Counted from the first letter of the stretch, positions 17,760 through 27,505 are shown. The stretch is 64,000 bases of DNA from Roseiflexus sp. RS-1 (GCF_000016665.1 NC_009523.1:5269501-5333500); one strand, 5' to 3'. Notes: generated by a model not told the origin, from the letters alone. Numbers and translations: made by a program.

Positions 17760-19781
17760 ATGAAGCAGCCTGCACAGCGCCCAATCATCACTCGTCGCCG
17801 TTTCCTTCAGGCGTGTGCGTGCACCGTCGCAGCTGGCGCGCTTGGCGCAACCGGGTATGTTGCGGTCAATGCGCCGCTTCCGGCGCCGCAGCCAGAGTCG
17901 GCGGCGTTGCTGGCGCAGGCTACGGGTCGCCCGCAACCAGATGCGCCGATCCTGCTGGTCACCAATCAGCGGGCGATGCCGTCGTTTGGAGCGTATCTCG
18001 GCGCCATCTTGCGCGCTGAAGGGTTCGCCGCATTCCGTACAGCCCGGATCGATGATCTCGACAGCGCATTGATCGGTCGTTTCCCGCTGGTGATCCTGGC
18101 TGCTGGCAAGTTGACCTCGCCTGAAGCTGAGATGTTCAGATCATACGTTCTATCCGGCGGCAGGCTCATTGCGATGCGTCCCGATCCGCAACTGGCCGAT
18201 CTTATGGGTGTACGCCATACCGGGGGCGTGTTGGCGCGCGCGTACCTCTCCGCCGCCGATCATCCACTGGCGCGAGGTATTGACCGACACGCCTTCCAGA
18301 TTCACACGCCGGTGGAGCAGTATCAACTGGCTGGCGCTGAACCGATTGCCTGGGCCAGTCAGCCTTACGGAAGCGCCACACGTTATCCGGCTGCAGTGGT
18401 CAACCGCGCCGGTAAAGGTATTGCTGCTCTCTGGTCCTTCGATCTCCCACACAATATCGCCCTGATACGGCAGGGAAATCCCGGCGCCGCCAATCAGGAG
18501 CGCGACGGACTCGACGGGATTCGCACCATGGATCTGTTCGTCGACTGGATCGATCCGGAGGTGATAGACGTACCGCAGGCCGATGAACTGCAGCGCCTGC
18601 TCGCCAACATGATCCACGCCCTCACTGACGCGATGCCGCTCCCACGAATCTGGTACCTGCCGCAAGGGGCGACGGCGGTGCTTGTTGCGACAGGTGACGC
18701 GCACGGGATTCAGGTGGGACATATTACACCAGGGCTTGAAATTGTCGAACGCTATGGTGGAACGATCTCGGTCTATTACACGACCCCCAGGGTCAGCGCC
18801 GCACGGCGCACGGCACGGCGAATCCAGTGGTGGGCCGAAACCCTTCCAGTCGTCGGGCATGTTTTCGAAGAACATTCAGGCTACCCGACGCCCCGCCTTG
18901 TTGAAAGCTGGCGCGAACAGGGCCATGGGTTCGGCCTGCATCCATGGGTTGAGGAAGGTGTGGCATACGGCTATAACCGTGCCTGGAACGATTTTGTGAA
19001 ACATGGCTACGGTCCCGCAGCTCCGACGGTGCGTACCCACCGCGTGCTCTGGTCGGGTTGGGTTGATACCGCGAAAGTGCAGGCGCAGTACGGCATTCAT
19101 ATGAGCCTCGATTATTACCATGCCGGCCCGGCAATGCGCCGACCCGATGGTCGTTATGTCAATGGTTACCTGACCGGCAGCGGCCTGCCGTTGCCGTTTG
19201 TCGACGAACAGGGTCGCCTGCTGCGCGTCTACCAGCAGCACACACATATTGTTGATGAGCACCAGATTGCTGCATTCGACCATGGATATGAGATGAATCT
19301 GAGTGCGGCGGATGCTGTGGCGTTATCGCGACAACAGATCGATCAGGCGGTCGAACGGTTTCCATCGGCGCTCGGCCTCCAGAGCCACTTCGATCCATAT
19401 GCATTTTCGCCCGAAAAGGCTGCCCTGGAACGCGACTGGCTCGATGGTATCCTGCATCATGCCGCCAGTCGTGGTGTTGCCATCATGTCTGCTGAACAGT
19501 GGCTGGCGTTTACAGAGATGCGTCATGGCGCCGCGATGCGCGACCTGACCTGGAATGACGCCGAAGGGATGCTGACGTTCGAGGCAGAGACGGGAGGGAC
19601 AGCGCAGCATCATCTGCTGCTGTTACTGCCGGTGGAACACCGGCAACGCCCACTGCGCCAGGTGATGATCGATGGCATGCTAACGAGCGCCGTGCGCAGG
19701 CAGGTCGGTGGTGTGACCTATGGCGCAGTGCCGCTCGCTCGCGGGCAGCGTCGGGTACGGGCGTATTATGCCAAATCTTGA
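17760..19781 (+). CDS. Tat-exported protein with ThuA-like and polysaccharide-deacetylase-like domains
   Basis: A 673-residue protein. It begins with a twin-arginine signal (TRRRFLQACACTVAAGALG). Residues ~60-270 look like a class I glutamine-amidotransferase/ThuA-like flavodoxin fold (PILLVTNQRAMPSFGAYLG, FPLVILAAGKLTSPEAEM, LSGGRLIAMRPDP). The second half has features of NodB-type polysaccharide deacetylases: LVATGDAHG with a metal-Asp candidate, the external GFGLHPWVEEG, and QSHFDPYAF near the end. Complete deacetylase metal triads cannot be confirmed by eye. It lies 27 bases after the DPM1-like gene and so closes that operon. It probably trims or modifies an extracellular polymer; family-level function only. 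Confidence 0.65.
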   Translation: MKQPAQRPIITRRRFLQACACTVAAGALGATGYVAVNAPLPAPQPESAALLAQATGRPQPDAPILLVTNQRAMPSFGAYLGAILRAEGFAAFRTARIDDLDSALIGRFPLVILAAGKLTSPEAEMFRSYVLSGGRLIAMRPDPQLADLMGVRHTGGVLARAYLSAADHPLARGIDRHAFQIHTPVEQYQLAGAEPIAWASQPYGSATRYPAAVVNRAGKGIAALWSFDLPHNIALIRQGNPGAANQERDGLDGIRTMDLFVDWIDPEVIDVPQADELQRLLANMIHALTDAMPLPRIWYLPQGATAVLVATGDAHGIQVGHITPGLEIVERYGGTISVYYTTPRVSAARRTARRIQWWAETLPVVGHVFEEHSGYPTPRLVESWREQGHGFGLHPWVEEGVAYGYNRAWNDFVKHGYGPAAPTVRTHRVLWSGWVDTAKVQAQYGIHMSLDYYHAGPAMRRPDGRYVNGYLTGSGLPLPFVDEQGRLLRVYQQHTHIVDEHQIAAFDHGYEMNLSAADAVALSRQQIDQAVERFPSALGLQSHFDPYAFSPEKAALERDWLDGILHHAASRGVAIMSAEQWLAFTEMRHGAAMRDLTWNDAEGMLTFEAETGGTAQHHLLLLLPVEHRQRPLRQVMIDGMLTSAVRRQVGGVTYGAVPLARGQRRVRAYYAKS

Positions 19782-19854
19782 TTGATACGAAGCATTCCTT
19801 CCGGCGCGCCACTTGGTCGTTCCGGGATGTTCCTGGTGCGCTGGAACGGTGCGC

Positions 19855-20000
19855 GTCCCCGCATGCGTGGGCGTCGCGACGGCGGTCTGGCAAACCTGCA
19901 ATGGCGTCTGGGTGGGTCCCCGCATGCGCAGGCGTCGCGTGGAGATGTCCTGGGTGCGCGCGCCTCCGGCGGGCGCGTCTCCGCACGTGCGGGCGTCGCG
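19855..20000. repeat. Three copies of a 24-base GC-rich palindromic repeat, ~61-base spacing
   Basis: Copies at 19855-19878, 19916-19939 and 19977-20000 share the pattern GTCyCCGCAyGyG, ending in GGCGTCGCG. They contain the self-complementary GCATGC or GCACGTGC core. The spacers (about 37 bases each) differ, are too few, and are not CRISPR-like. Dispersed hairpin repeats are the best description. Confidence 0.7.
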
Positions 20001-20025
20001 CCCGCATGCAGCCGTGTGATCCATC

Positions 20026-20096
20026 ACGGGAGCGAGGGCATCTTGCCCTCAGTCGCCCTGCGAGAGCGGGACGCTCTCGCTCCGTGGCAAACCGCG
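20026..20096. repeat. Paired hairpin repeats (GAGGGCATCTTGCCCTC and GAGAGCGGGACGCTCTC)
   Basis: Two adjacent stem-loops, GAGGGCaTcttGCCCTC and CGAGAGCGggaCGCTCTCG, are flanked by GAGCG/CGCTC pairs. They resemble REP-type palindromes. The rest of 20097-20366 shows no gene; the ribosome site GGGAG for the next gene stands at its end. Confidence 0.6.
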
Positions 20097-20366
20097 CAGA
20101 TGGTAAACAAACACCAGTACACCGCGCATCGTGTTCTACCAGATTTGACATCAAACCAGAGAGCAACCGTGTATCGTTACGTTTAAGCCGTTTGAGTCGG
20201 TATCCTCACAGGGTATAGCGAATAAGAATACGCAGTTTCTATTCCCCGCACCAGCACCCACCTCGGCACAGGGCGTGCTGTGTGCATGCTGGACGTACAT
20301 CATTGCAGCCTCGGAAGGACAGAGACAGAGTTTCCGTGCACGAATAACTGAGAACAGGGAGTCATC

Positions 20367-22832
20367 ATGGCAGTCGTTCACGTCCACTCCTGGCGCAGGT
20401 ATGTCGGGCTGGCGCTGGTAACAGCAAGCATACTGGCGTTGCAGATCACGTTCACCCGCGTGTTTTCGATCATGATCTGGCACCATTTCACCTACCTGAT
20501 CATTGGTGTAGCGCTCCTGGGTGGCGGCGCATCCGGCACATTTCTGGCAGTGCGCGGCTGGAGCGCTGCAACGCTCGAACGTCGATTGGGCAGGCTTGTC
20601 ATTGGGTATAGCCTGATGGTCCTGCTCAACCTGGCGATCATCGGCGGCATCGCTATCGATCCGCTGCGGGGCAGTCAGATTGTTCAAACCCTCATCGGGC
20701 TGGCAATCTACTTTGTCGGGCTGTTCACGACCTTTTTTCTCGGCGGTGTGATCGTTTCCGGCGTTTTCACCATCTGGCACAAAGAAGCGCACCGCCTCTA
20801 CTTCGCCGATATGCTCGGCGCAGGCGCGGCGACGCTGGCAGTGGTGTGGGTGATCCAGGCGATTGGCGGTCCCGCGACGATTGCAGCAACGGCGCTGCTC
20901 ACGCTGGCAGGCAGTCTTCTGTTCGGCGTCGGTCTCACGCGCCCCTGGCGCATCGGCGCAGCGGCGCTCGGCGTCGGGCAGGGCGGGCTGATCCTGTGGT
21001 TGATCCTCGGTTCGCCGCTGCACCTGCCGGTTCCGGGATCGAAGGAACTCGGATGGGCGCAGCAACACTTCGACGCTCGCCCGGAGTACACCCGCTGGAA
21101 TCCGGTCGGGCGCGTGGATGTGCTGCCGACCATTCAGGTCAAAGAACCGATGATCGTTGGCGGCATCAGCCGGGTCTATCTGGAGAGCGACGCATTTCAG
21201 CAGGCGCCATTGTACGACCTGAAACTGGTCACGCTTGATGGGACCTCAATGACCGGCATGTACCGTTTTGATGGAACCGACCAGGATCTGCAACGCTTTC
21301 GCTTTCTCGACCACGCCATCATCAGCGCGCCGTACCATCTGGGGCTGAAACACGACACAACGCTGAAGATCGGTGTTGGGGGCGGGCTTGACATTCTGCT
21401 GGCGCGATTGTACGGCGCCAGGCAGATCACCGCTATCGAACTGAACGCCGATGTCGTGAAGTTGCTGGAAGGACCCTACCGCGAGTTCAGCGGCAATCTC
21501 GCAGGGCACCCCTCGACACGCATCATCGTTGCAGAAGGACGGAGTTTCCTGACCCGCGATACCAGCACCTATGACCTCATTCAGGGGATCGGTCTCGATA
21601 ATCTGGTTGCTCTTTCGGGTGGTGCGTATGTGCTTTCGGAGTCGTACCTCTATACTGTCGACTCGTTTGCTTTGGTGCTGAACCGGCTCAACCCGGAAGG
21701 GGTGTTTGCCTGGACACGCAACGTCGATCAGCCGCCGCGCGAAATGCTGCGGATCACCGGTCTGGCTGCGGAGGCGTTGCGACAGCGCGGCGTCGCCGAT
21801 CCTGCGGCGCACATTGCAATTGTTGCGAACGACACCAACACCCAGGCGACGCTGCTGGTCTCGCCGTCTCCGTTTTCGCCGCAGGCGATTGAGCGACTGC
21901 GGGCATGGGCGCGCACCAATGCGTTCATCATGCTGCACGATCCACTGGAACGTCTCGACACCACCTATGCAGCATACCTGCATGCGCCCGATCCGCGCGC
22001 TTTTGAAGCAGCGTATCAGTTCAACATCTTTCCGGTGACAGACGACAATCCGTTCTTTTACAACTACTTCAGATGGGATCATGTCGCCTTCAATCAGGCA
22101 TTCAGCGGCAAGATCAACCGTTTTCCGATCGGCAATCTCATTCTGATCACCATGGCTGGCTTTTCGCTGGCAAGCGCGGCTATTTTTATCATTGCACCTC
22201 TCTGGCGCCACAACCGGCGGGGTCTGCAACTGCCGCTGGCACGCCCGATGCTGGTGTATTTCAGTGCGCTGGGAGTCGGCTACATTTTTGTGCAGATTGT
22301 GCTGATCCAGCGTTTCACCCTGTTCATCGGCTATCCTACCAGCGCCATTACAACGACGATTTTCAGTATGCTGATCTTCTCTGCGGCAGGAAGCCTGCTC
22401 AGCCGCCGCCTGATCGATAGCGCGGCGCGGTTGCGCGCGGTGTTGATCGGTGTGGCGGTTGCAATCGGCATCTACATTGTGACGTTGCCGTCACTCTTTC
22501 AATCGTTCCTGCACCTGTCGGATGGTGTGCGCGTGGCGTTGAGCGTTCTGATGATCGCGCCGCTGGCGTTGATCATGGGGATGCCGTTCCCCACGGGACT
22601 GCGACAGCTTGGTATGCACGGCGCAACCCTGGTGCCATGGGCATGGGGGATGAACGGCGTGTTCTCGGTGGTTGGCTCAACCCTGGTGATTATTATCAGC
22701 ATGGCGAGCACATTTACGGTAGCAATGGCGTGCGCAGCACTGTTCTATGCGATATCAGCATTCGTTGCCGCCGGTCTCTACCGGCGCGAGGCGGTTCAGA
22801 CGGCGGCGGCGGTCAATATGTCACCTCTGTAA
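20367..22832 (+). CDS. Polytopic membrane protein with central spermidine-synthase-like (SAM-fold) domain
   Basis: An 821-residue protein in three parts. About six to seven membrane helices occupy the N-terminal 220 residues. A soluble domain at about 225-590 holds a Rossmann methyltransferase-like core (LKIGVGGGLDILLAR near 335, ITAIELNADVV as the acidic strand 2, and YDLIQGIGLDN). A second block of about seven helices follows (about 595-815). The SpeE-like core and GGALS/LSESYLYT loops resemble spermidine synthases, but the polyamine gate-keeping Asp motif of true SpeE is not clear (GIGLDN stands in its place). Such membrane-embedded SpeE-like proteins exist in several phyla and their reaction is unknown. 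GGGAG lies nine bases before the ATG. Confidence 0.75.
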   Translation: MAVVHVHSWRRYVGLALVTASILALQITFTRVFSIMIWHHFTYLIIGVALLGGGASGTFLAVRGWSAATLERRLGRLVIGYSLMVLLNLAIIGGIAIDPLRGSQIVQTLIGLAIYFVGLFTTFFLGGVIVSGVFTIWHKEAHRLYFADMLGAGAATLAVVWVIQAIGGPATIAATALLTLAGSLLFGVGLTRPWRIGAAALGVGQGGLILWLILGSPLHLPVPGSKELGWAQQHFDARPEYTRWNPVGRVDVLPTIQVKEPMIVGGISRVYLESDAFQQAPLYDLKLVTLDGTSMTGMYRFDGTDQDLQRFRFLDHAIISAPYHLGLKHDTTLKIGVGGGLDILLARLYGARQITAIELNADVVKLLEGPYREFSGNLAGHPSTRIIVAEGRSFLTRDTSTYDLIQGIGLDNLVALSGGAYVLSESYLYTVDSFALVLNRLNPEGVFAWTRNVDQPPREMLRITGLAAEALRQRGVADPAAHIAIVANDTNTQATLLVSPSPFSPQAIERLRAWARTNAFIMLHDPLERLDTTYAAYLHAPDPRAFEAAYQFNIFPVTDDNPFFYNYFRWDHVAFNQAFSGKINRFPIGNLILITMAGFSLASAAIFIIAPLWRHNRRGLQLPLARPMLVYFSALGVGYIFVQIVLIQRFTLFIGYPTSAITTTIFSMLIFSAAGSLLSRRLIDSAARLRAVLIGVAVAIGIYIVTLPSLFQSFLHLSDGVRVALSVLMIAPLALIMGMPFPTGLRQLGMHGATLVPWAWGMNGVFSVVGSTLVIIISMASTFTVAMACAALFYAISAFVAAGLYRREAVQTAAAVNMSPL

Positions 22833-22994
22833 CCTGGCTTCAACCCCTGGTTCAGCCGCCATTCACCCTGGAATGATACCGTAACGGTGTACTATCAGTC
22901 CAGCGCGCAGCGTGAGCAGGGGAACCTCGCGGCAGCAGACCCCGCGACCCCCGACGCCCGCAGCGTGTTGACCCACGTGGGAGGAAGAAGACAC

Positions 22995-24725
22995 ATGACG
23001 GATCACGAGACGAACGCAACGAATGGGAAGCATCTTGCCCCTGGCGACAAAAAGCAGGGCATCAAACTGGTCGCCCCCGCCCGCGCCGATGAGCGCGCTG
23101 GCGAAATCAAGTTCGTCGAGATGCCGCGCGAGAAGCAGCCGCGCCTCGACGTTCTGGTGCTCAACCCGCCATCACCTGACGGTGACCTGTTCCTGCGCGA
23201 CATTGCGCGTGTAGGACGCCGCACCCGTGATGGCATCATCTGGCCCCAGACGGCGCTGGCGCAGATCGGCGCCGTGGTCAAGGAGGCAGGCTACAGCGTC
23301 GATGTAGTCGATGCCATCGGTCTGGGCATGACCTGGGAAGAGTTCGAGCGCTACATGTACCGGCACAAGCCGCGCTACATGGTCATCCACGCCACCGCGC
23401 CGACGCTGACCAACGATATGCGCACCACCTTCCTCGGCAAGTCGGTTGGTACGATCACGATGGCAATCGGCACCCACGTCACGCCGATGAGCCGTGAGAC
23501 GCTCGAGTCATACCCGACGCTCGACATCGTGGTGCGCGGCGAACCGGAAATGACCATCCTGGATGTCATTCAGACCATCGACCGTCAGGTGGAACTGGAG
23601 AAAGCAACCGACACCGTGCCGGTCGGCAACCCCGACCTGACGGCGCCGTGGCGCAAACTTCCCTTCCCGGATGCGTCGTACCTGACGACCCGCGGACGCT
23701 TTCTGGGGGTCTATCCGCAGGTCATTGCCCGCGCTTTGCGCGAGACGCGCGGCGTTGCCTTTCGCAATGAGCACGGCGAGGTTCAGATCAACCCCGACCG
23801 CCCATTCATCGAGAACCTGGACAGCCTGCCGCTGCCGCTGCACCACATGCTCCCCTGGAAGAAGTACAAGGTGCCGATTGTCGGCGGACCATACACGTTT
23901 GTGCTGACGAGCCGCGGATGCCCGGCCGGATGCCGCTACTGCATCAAGCACGTCACCTATCAGGCGAGTGTGCGGCATCGCAGCCCGCAGCACGTGCTCG
24001 AAGAAATGTACATGCTCAAAGAGATGGGCATGCACCACATCCACTTCGAGGCAGACCTGTTCACCGTCAAGAAAGAGTTCGTCTACGACCTGTGCAACGC
24101 GATCATCAAGGACGGCATCAAACTGCAATGGTCGTGCAACAGCCGCGTGGATTTCGTCGACGAAGAAGAACTGGCGCTGATGAAGAAAGCCGGCTGTTTC
24201 ATGATCGCCTGGGGGTTGGAGAGCGGCAGCGAGGCGGTGCTGAAGCGCGCGCGCAAAGGCACGACGGTCAAGCGCATCGAAGAAACGATCCACGCCAGCC
24301 GCAAAGTCGGCATCAAGAACTGGGGGTACTTCATCATCGGTCTGCCCGGTGAGACGGTCGAGACCATCCAGCAGACGATTGCGTTGTCGAAGCGGTTGCC
24401 GCTGGACATTGCACTCTTCCATATCGCCACGCCCTATCCCGGCACGCCTTTCTACTACGAAGCGGTCGAGAACGGCTGGATTCAGATGGATCGCTGGGAA
24501 GACTACGACATGTACAACCACACCGTGCTGAACTACCCGCACCTGAGCTCGAAGGATCTGGAGTACTGGGCGAAGCGGGCCGCTCGCGAATGGTCGCTGC
24601 GCCCTGGTCCGATCATGACCTTCCTCAAAGCAGCCAGCAACCGCGAGACGCTCGGTCATCTGTGGAAGATCGGCACGAACCACATCCGCTGGATGAGCGG
24701 CAGCCTGACGGGAAGCGGCGCATAG
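22995..24725 (+). CDS. B12-binding-domain radical SAM protein
   Basis: A 576-residue protein. The N-terminal half resembles a cobalamin-binding Rossmann domain (VLVLNPPSPDGDLFLRD..., VVDAIGLGMTW, HVTPMSRETLESYP, VVRGEPEMTI). The classic DxHxxG cobalt-His motif is not evident, as in BchE-like members. The radical SAM cluster site is SRGCPAGCRYC (Cys309, Cys313, Cys316), followed by the GLESGSEAVLKRARKG and GLPGETVETI segments of the TIM-barrel. Family members carry out methylations, ring closures or lipid and pigment modification, and the substrate here is unknown. ATG 22995 has GGGAGGAAG about nine bases upstream. An upstream in-frame start at 22887 lacks such a site. Confidence 0.85.
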   Translation: MTDHETNATNGKHLAPGDKKQGIKLVAPARADERAGEIKFVEMPREKQPRLDVLVLNPPSPDGDLFLRDIARVGRRTRDGIIWPQTALAQIGAVVKEAGYSVDVVDAIGLGMTWEEFERYMYRHKPRYMVIHATAPTLTNDMRTTFLGKSVGTITMAIGTHVTPMSRETLESYPTLDIVVRGEPEMTILDVIQTIDRQVELEKATDTVPVGNPDLTAPWRKLPFPDASYLTTRGRFLGVYPQVIARALRETRGVAFRNEHGEVQINPDRPFIENLDSLPLPLHHMLPWKKYKVPIVGGPYTFVLTSRGCPAGCRYCIKHVTYQASVRHRSPQHVLEEMYMLKEMGMHHIHFEADLFTVKKEFVYDLCNAIIKDGIKLQWSCNSRVDFVDEEELALMKKAGCFMIAWGLESGSEAVLKRARKGTTVKRIEETIHASRKVGIKNWGYFIIGLPGETVETIQQTIALSKRLPLDIALFHIATPYPGTPFYYEAVENGWIQMDRWEDYDMYNHTVLNYPHLSSKDLEYWAKRAAREWSLRPGPIMTFLKAASNRETLGHLWKIGTNHIRWMSGSLTGSGA

Positions 24726-25100
24726 CGCTTCACACGAACATTGCAAGAAGGGCGCCGCCTGCACAATTGGCGCACGTGAAAGGCGGAGTAACCTTTCTGC
24801 GGGATCAATCCGGTGCGCCGGGACGCTGTACGTCCTGGCGCGCCTGTTTATCGGTGTGTCGTTGATCCGTATCCTGACGTTCAGCGAGAACAGGTTCTCA
24901 AAAAAGCCGCTCCACTTGCAGAATTGTCATCCCGGAGTGTTTCGCGGGTTCATCACTCCTTCATAGCGACAGGTGATGATGAGTGCAGTCATCCGGGCAA
25001 CGTTGAGGTCAGGCTTATGTGTTTCCCCATCGTTTGCCGGTATTGGCCTCCTGCATGTTCGCCGGTGCTGCACCGGTGTTGATCCAGGAAGTGAGAAAGA
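24726..25100. other. Intergenic spacer, no gene seen
   Basis: 375 bases between the radical SAM gene and the acyltransferase gene. It contains one short hairpin around 24812-24845 (GGGACG...CGTCC flanked by GGTGCGCC/GGCGCGCC) and a ribosome site (AGGAAG) just before 25101. I see no convincing coding region or RNA gene. Confidence 0.5.
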
Positions 25101-26270
25101 ATGGCGCTTCACAGTACTGCGGGTGTTCTGACGCAGACCGAAGTGACAATGCAGGTCGGCGCCGGTAGTCGCATCACCGCCATCGACGCGCTGCGCGGCG
25201 TGGCGCTGGCGCTCATGGCGCTGACCCACGCGGCGTTTTTCATCGGCGTCGGCATGCAGGCCGAGTCGTATGGCGGGCAGCGCGTGTATCTGCAAAGCCC
25301 GCCCTACTGGATCTCCGGCCTGCTCACCACCCTGGCATCGCCGATCTTTTTCTGCCTGGCGGGCGTCAGCCTGGCGCTGCTCGAACAGTCGCGGGTGCGC
25401 AAAAGCGCGTCACCGTGGGCAGTGAGCCGCTTCATTCTGGCGCGCGCTGGGGTCATCATGGCGCTCGATCTGACGATCTGCGCCTGGTTGTGGCTGGGGA
25501 AGATGCCGTACATCCACGTGCTGACTGCCATGGGGCTGGGGATGATCATCCTGTCCGGGTTGCGCCTGTTGCCGACCCGCGCGATTCTGGCGGTTGCGAT
25601 TGCAACATTGCTCGTTCACCAGGGCATGATCGAGGTCCTTCGTCCGCAACTCGAAGCGGGAGCGCCGCAGAGCCTGGCGCAGGCGCTCTTTCTGACCTAC
25701 AGTTATGAGACGCATCCGCCGGTCGGGTTCCCGGTGCTGGGATGGGGTCCGGTGATGTGGCTGGGATTTGTGCTGGGGCGGAATCTGAGCCAGCCGATGT
25801 TGCGTCAACCACGCACGTGGATCGTGATCGGGGGGGGACTGTTGCTGATCTGGGCGGCATTGCGGCTGATCGGCGGCTACGGTGATCTGGGAGCATACCG
25901 GGCTGGCGAACCGATCCAGTATGTTCTGGTGATGAGCAAGGCGCCGCCGAGCCTGAGCTATCTGGCGTTCAAACTGGGCATCGCGGCGCTGATCTTTGCG
26001 GCGCTGGTCGCCTTCCCAACCCTGATTGACGCCGGTCTGTTGCGCATATTGACGCTTATCGGGCAGACCTCGTTGTTCTTCTACGTGATGCACATCGTTA
26101 TCTATCACGCCCTGGCGCAGTGCTTCTTTCTGTTCGATCCGCCCGAATTGCCGGGCATTGTGTACGGATATGCGGTGTGGGCGCTGGGAATGATGGCGCT
26201 GGTTCCACTCTGCGAGCGCTACCGCGCGCTGCGGAAGCGATATCCGGAGAGTGTGCTCAGATATTTGTAG
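25101..26270 (+). CDS. HGSNAT/DUF1624-like membrane acyltransferase
   Basis: A 389-residue protein with about ten membrane helices. It begins with RITAIDALRGVALALMALTHAAFF, the hallmark start of the heparan-alpha-glucosaminide N-acetyltransferase/DUF1624 and acyltransferase-3-like families, in which the Arg and the His in the first helix are conserved. ASPIFFCLAGVSLALL and later VLGWGPVMWLGF fit the same family. Members use cytosolic acyl-CoA to acetylate sugars or lipids across the membrane. AGGAAG stands nine bases before ATG 25101, so this start is kept over Met17. Its place beside glycan genes suggests a role in surface sugar acylation. Confidence 0.75.
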   Translation: MALHSTAGVLTQTEVTMQVGAGSRITAIDALRGVALALMALTHAAFFIGVGMQAESYGGQRVYLQSPPYWISGLLTTLASPIFFCLAGVSLALLEQSRVRKSASPWAVSRFILARAGVIMALDLTICAWLWLGKMPYIHVLTAMGLGMIILSGLRLLPTRAILAVAIATLLVHQGMIEVLRPQLEAGAPQSLAQALFLTYSYETHPPVGFPVLGWGPVMWLGFVLGRNLSQPMLRQPRTWIVIGGGLLLIWAALRLIGGYGDLGAYRAGEPIQYVLVMSKAPPSLSYLAFKLGIAALIFAALVAFPTLIDAGLLRILTLIGQTSLFFYVMHIVIYHALAQCFFLFDPPELPGIVYGYAVWALGMMALVPLCERYRALRKRYPESVLRYL

Positions 26271-26354
26271 TGCCCGGCTGTGTTGCCTGTTGCGATTGCA
26301 GTGCGCAAGCCGTTGTGACACGACGATGCAAATCAGAGACGATGGAGCGCAGGA

Positions 26355-27476
26355 ATGCGCGTTCTAATAGTTGCAACCAACGCAACGCCGTCGGGACTCA
26401 ATGATGAGGTGCGCGCCGGGCGCCATCAGCGTGTCGATTATCTGGAACTGGCGCAGCGCTTCAGGACGGTGTACCACGACTATAACGCGCTGCCGTCACG
26501 CCGCCTGTGCCGCCGGGTCGAGGACATGTGTCGTCTTGACATTCGTCAGGCGCTGGCGGTGGCGCATCTGGCGAAACGTGGCGGATATGATGCAGTGATG
26601 AGTCTTTCGGAGCGGGTTGGCATCCCACTTGCGCGTCTGCTCGACCGGCGCATCCGTCACCTGGTGATCGTTCATCACGGTATGTCGCGGTTCAAGTTGG
26701 GGTTGATCAGGGCATTGCGTTTACAGGATCGCTGGGATATTGTCGCCGCCATCAGCCGCGCCGAAGCGGAAGGGATGCGGGTGGCGCTTGGGCTTCGAGC
26801 GTCGCAAGTGGTAGCGCTCCATACGCCGGTCGATGTCGATTTCTACAAGCCAGCGCAACCATCAACCGGGCGTGAGGCGTTCATCCAGAGCCTGGGGTTG
26901 TCGTACCGCAACTATCCAACACTCATTCGCGCCATGCGGCGCCTGCCGCACATTCCCTGTCACCTGCGGGTGGGCAGCACATGGGTTCAGCGGCGTGGCG
27001 GTCATGAGGATGAAACGTTGCCGCCAAATGTGACGCTCCAACCCTTCGTTCATCCCAACGAACTGCGGCGGTGCTACGCAGAGAGTCGCTTTATCGTTGT
27101 GCCGATTAAGGCATCGACGCAGTGGAGCGCAGGTTGTACGTCCGTCCAGGCAGCCCAGGCGATGGGCAAACCGGTCATTGCCACGCGCCGACCGGGTCTG
27201 AGCGAATATCTCGTCGATGGTGAGACCGGCATACTGGTCGAGCCGGGTGATGACCGGGGCATGGCAGAAGCAATTGACATGCTGTGGAACGACCCGCAGC
27301 GGGTGGTGCGTATGGGACGCAATGCACGCGAGTGGATCGCAAGTCGCCATTCGCTCGATCAGTGGCTGGATCGGGTCGTGACGCTGGTTAAACAGATGGT
27401 GCATCCTGAGCAGTCGGAATCTGGCAATCGATCCGCAAAAACGGCGCCTTCGCTGCACGAGCGATTGACGAAATAA
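26355..27476 (+). CDS. GT4-family glycosyltransferase
   Basis: A 373-residue GT-B fold protein. The C-terminal nucleotide-sugar half is clear: FVHPNELRRCYAESRFIVVPI, then QAMGKPVIATRRPGLSEYLVDGETGILVEPGD with the usual Glu of the E-x7-E region. The N-terminal acceptor domain is diverged (it lacks an obvious Gly-rich loop). It likely adds a sugar to a growing lipid-linked glycan in the cytosol. GGAG lies seven bases before the ATG. It starts a tight run of four genes (glycosyltransferase, flippase, two glycosyltransferases). Donor and linkage are unknown. Confidence 0.85.
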   Translation: MRVLIVATNATPSGLNDEVRAGRHQRVDYLELAQRFRTVYHDYNALPSRRLCRRVEDMCRLDIRQALAVAHLAKRGGYDAVMSLSERVGIPLARLLDRRIRHLVIVHHGMSRFKLGLIRALRLQDRWDIVAAISRAEAEGMRVALGLRASQVVALHTPVDVDFYKPAQPSTGREAFIQSLGLSYRNYPTLIRAMRRLPHIPCHLRVGSTWVQRRGGHEDETLPPNVTLQPFVHPNELRRCYAESRFIVVPIKASTQWSAGCTSVQAAQAMGKPVIATRRPGLSEYLVDGETGILVEPGDDRGMAEAIDMLWNDPQRVVRMGRNAREWIASRHSLDQWLDRVVTLVKQMVHPEQSESGNRSAKTAPSLHERLTK

Positions 27477-27505
27477 CCGAATTCTTGCCAGCAACACACA
27501 TTGCT

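Noticed and set aside
19510-20166. 218-codon minus-strand frame after the Tat protein gene
   Set aside because: It covers the end of the sense gene and the palindromic repeats; Arg/His/Ala-rich with no domain.
21246-22229. 327-codon antisense frame in the spermidine-synthase-like gene
   Set aside because: No motif, and the sense frame is well supported.
22995-24725. Assignment of the radical SAM protein as BchE or another bacteriochlorophyll enzyme
   Set aside because: The fold fits, but no specific motif or neighbouring bch gene supports it.
23508-24764. 418-codon antisense open frame over the radical SAM gene
   Set aside because: It is a shadow of GC-rich codon bias; no conserved motif, and the sense gene is clear.
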